Shown here: piece after piece, positions 49,284-51,497 of the stretch
Numbering within the stretch: the first letter of the stretch is position 1
Layout of the letters: each line of letters starts with the position of its first letter
NCBI RefSeq assembly: GCF_938030725.1
Contig: NZ_CALHIQ010000057.1
Coordinates: 1-51,497 of the forward strand
Source: an uncultured Fretibacterium sp.
Lineage (GTDB): Bacteria > Synergistota > Synergistia > Synergistales > Aminobacteriaceae
Reading direction: 5' to 3'
DNA length: 51,497 nucleotides
Translations under genes and position numbers: made by a program
Notes under the pieces: generated by a model
Seen by the model: only the letters and a program-made list of their open reading frames with translations
Databases searched by the model: none
What the model was told of the DNA's origin: nothing

Positions 49284-50864
49284 CTACTCCCAGGACATCG
49301 CGTCGAAGGGCACCGAGTTCACGAAGGCGGGAAATTCGACGCCCGCCAACCCCTTCCTGTACACCTTCACCAGCGTCTTGTAGGAGATGGGGAAGTAGAC
49401 GGCCTGGTCGTGCAGGGTGGTCAGGATGTCCCTGTACAGCGCGGACCGTTCCGCGTCCGTCGTGGCCCGAAGCGCCCGACCGATCTTCTCGTCGAGCTCC
49501 TTCTTCATCGGCAGGCCGGACTGGGCCTGACAGTCCGCGTGGGCAGGAACCCGCATGGAGGCGCACATCGCGTGGGGCTCATAGGGGGCGCCCCAGGTGT
49601 CGTTGAAGATCATGCCGAACTCCCCGTCCTGCTGGCGCTTGAAGTAGGAGTCGCTCTCCTCCCCGATCAGGCTGACCCGAATCCCGGCCTTCCCGAGGTT
49701 GGACTGCACCACCTCGGCGATCGTCTTCTGCACGGCGTCGCTGCCGATGAAACAGAGGTCGAACGCCAGCTCCTGGCCGTCCTTTGAGCGGTAGTCCCCC
49801 TCCTGCTTCCAGCCGGCTTCCTCCAGGAGCGCCTTCGCCCTTTCCAGGTCGTACTCGTAGGGGACGAGCCCCACGTTGCAGTAGGGCATGGCCGTGCTGA
49901 AGAGGAAGGGCGCGGGGGGCTCCACCTCCAGGAACACCCCCTTGACGATGGCGTCGCGGTCGATGGCGTGCTGAACGGCCCTGCGCACCGCCAGGTCCCT
50001 GCCCGCCCCCCTCGCGGAGTTGACGGCCAGGGTGCGGGTGGCCCTGGGGTTCGAGACGCCCGTCTCGAAGCGTCCCGTCGTCTCCAGGCGCTTGAAGGCC
50101 TCGAGGCTGATCTGGGCAGCCCCCTGACCGCTGGCCCCGAAGATCAGGTCCAGGTCCCCCGTCTCGAGGGCCGCCACGCGCGACTCCCCCTCCGGGACCA
50201 CCTTGACCAGCACCTCCGCAAGCTCAGGCTTCCTGCCCCAGTAGGACTCGTTGCGCTTGAACAGGTCGTACTCCCCCTTTCGGCCCTCGGCGTGGACCCA
50301 CGGTCCCGTTCCGACGGGGGCCTTGATCCCCCTGGCCGTGCCCCCGTCCGCCCCGAACTGCGCGGGGCTCAGGAAGCGGAAGGGGCGGATGAGGGAGAGG
50401 TCCGCCAGGGTCGGCCCGTAGGCGTCCTTCAGGACGAGGCGCAGCGTGTGTTCGTCCGCCGCCTCCGTCCCCTCGATCTCCCCGGTCAGACCCAGCCATT
50501 CATGGCGTCCCGCGTTGGCCATCACGGCGTCGAAGTTCGCCTTCGCGGCCCGTGCGTTCCACGGCGTCCCGTCGGAGAAGGTCACGCCCCTGCGGAGGTG
50601 AAAGGTGTAGACCTTGCCGTCCGGGGAGACCTCCCAGCTCTCGGCCAGGCAGGGCTCGATCTCGCCGGACCCGGCATAGCGGACCAGCGGCTCGTAGATC
50701 ATGTCCTGAGCGTACATCTGGTTTGGAGAGTACTGGTGCGGATTCAGGTCCCCTCCCGCGTTGCCGCCCCACGAGTAGACCAACCTTGACCTCTCCGCCG
50801 CGCCGGACGCCCCGCAGAGCGACAACAGGCACAGCGCGCAGAGCCACCTCGCAAATTGCCTCAT
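49284..50864 (-). CDS. nikA: Nickel-type ABC transporter substrate-binding protein, NikA-like
   Basis: The 526-residue protein has a signal peptide (MRQFARWLCALCLLSLCGAS, cleavage near GAA). The mature N-terminus YSWGGNAGGDLNPHQYSPNQ, then MYAQDMIYEPLVRYA, closely follows the NikA version of class 5 binding proteins (LNPH-Y-PNQMFAQ-MVYEPL in E. coli), more than peptide binders. GVTFSDGTPWNARAAKANFD and GTGPWVHAEGRKGEYDLFKR are typical too. The length matches NikA. The ligand is likely nickel in a small-molecule chelate; cobalt or a peptide is possible. It is first in the nik operon, behind an A+T-rich palindrome. Confidence 0.88.
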   Translation of the reverse strand: MRQFARWLCALCLLSLCGASGAAERSRLVYSWGGNAGGDLNPHQYSPNQMYAQDMIYEPLVRYAGSGEIEPCLAESWEVSPDGKVYTFHLRRGVTFSDGTPWNARAAKANFDAVMANAGRHEWLGLTGEIEGTEAADEHTLRLVLKDAYGPTLADLSLIRPFRFLSPAQFGADGGTARGIKAPVGTGPWVHAEGRKGEYDLFKRNESYWGRKPELAEVLVKVVPEGESRVAALETGDLDLIFGASGQGAAQISLEAFKRLETTGRFETGVSNPRATRTLAVNSARGAGRDLAVRRAVQHAIDRDAIVKGVFLEVEPPAPFLFSTAMPYCNVGLVPYEYDLERAKALLEEAGWKQEGDYRSKDGQELAFDLCFIGSDAVQKTIAEVVQSNLGKAGIRVSLIGEESDSYFKRQQDGEFGMIFNDTWGAPYEPHAMCASMRVPAHADCQAQSGLPMKKELDEKIGRALRATTDAERSALYRDILTTLHDQAVYFPISYKTLVKVYRKGLAGVEFPAFVNSVPFDAMSWE

Positions 50865-50958
50865 AGAAAAATTCCTCCATCGTTAAATCAATTGAGCCAT
50901 CGGGATTCCCAAGTCGGTGCCCCCGGCGAAGCCTTTCTCAGTAGAGGATATGGTAACA

Positions 50959-50976
50959 TATTTTATGATAAAAATA
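50959..50976. promoter_or_regulatory. A+T-rich palindrome before nikA
   Basis: TATTTTAT (50959-50966) and ATAAAAATA (50968-50976) form a near-perfect palindrome around one G, 95 bases before the nikA start. It could be a metal regulator site (Fur- or NikR-like), but does not match the E. coli NikR consensus. Confidence 0.4.
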
Positions 50977-51000
50977 ACACTAAGGCGTTCCCATAGACGA

Positions 51001-51028
51001 AGGGCCGGTCCCCGGGGGGGCCGGCCCT
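51001..51028 (-). terminator. Hairpin after the ppdK gene
   Basis: GGGCCGG (51002-51008) and CCGGCCC (51021-51027) pair around a G+C-rich loop 27 bases after the ppdK stop on the minus strand, with a weakly T-rich tail (TTCGTCT). Confidence 0.55.
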
Positions 51029-51054
51029 CCGTGCCGCGCACGAGGCAGCGTCGC

Positions 51055-51497
<443 letters not shown>

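Overview
The window is a high-G+C bacterial chromosome segment with tightly packed genes. No rRNA, tRNA or CRISPR array was recognised. An anaerobic, amino-acid-fermenting lineage such as the Synergistota is suggested by the early-cobalt (anaerobic) cobalamin pathway, a TAXI-type TRAP transporter, a 5-oxoprolinase cluster, an M20 amidohydrolase and the HIT-rpsU-yqeY neighbourhood. That placement is inference from gene content, not a phylogenetic result.

Region 1 (1-23.0 kb) is dominated by tetrapyrrole and vitamin B12 metabolism. After an FMN-type oxidase-like gene and a DMT permease come ddl and cbiA on the plus strand. Facing them is one long minus-strand operon, in transcription order: cbiK, btuC (frameshifted), btuD, btuF, cbiL, an unassigned membrane protein, cbiC, cbiD, cbiET, cbiF, cbiG, cbiH, cbiJ-sirC, hemC, cobA-hemD, hemB. 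Most neighbours overlap by 1-4 bases. It starts behind a cobalamin riboswitch and terminator. A second cobalamin riboswitch, on the plus strand and back to back with the first, precedes a complete btuF-btuC-btuD importer. The organism therefore appears to make the corrin ring from aminolevulinate and to import corrinoids or related ligands, both under B12 control. Genes for adenosylation and nucleotide-loop assembly are not in this window.

Region 2 (23.0-28.9 kb) holds a possible C39-like cysteine peptidase homologue, an orphan prepilin-like gene, corA, a long perfect hairpin, and a fused TRAP permease with its TAXI binding protein.

Region 3 (29.0-40.0 kb) looks like an organic/amino acid catabolic cluster: a D-2-hydroxyacid dehydrogenase, pxpABC, an RraA-like protein and a divergent LysR regulator, then a dicarboxylate/amino acid symporter and an aminotransferase. 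The two halves are separated by an A+T-rich insert (about 34.4-37.4 kb) with a single-chain restriction-modification protein (nuclease, methylase and specificity domains) and a decayed IS5-type transposase.

Region 4 (40.2-51.5 kb) carries glycerate 2-kinase, an ArsM-type arsenite methyltransferase, an M20 amidohydrolase, HIT, rpsU, yqeY, a DMT permease, a nikABCDE-type nickel/peptide ABC operon, and the 3' end of pyruvate phosphate dikinase. The strongest unexpected signal is in arsM: an in-frame UGA sits exactly where the family has a conserved cysteine, the frame continues through a good ArsM C-terminus, and a hairpin fitting the bacterial SECIS model follows the UGA at once. This reads as a selenocysteine-containing arsenite methyltransferase.
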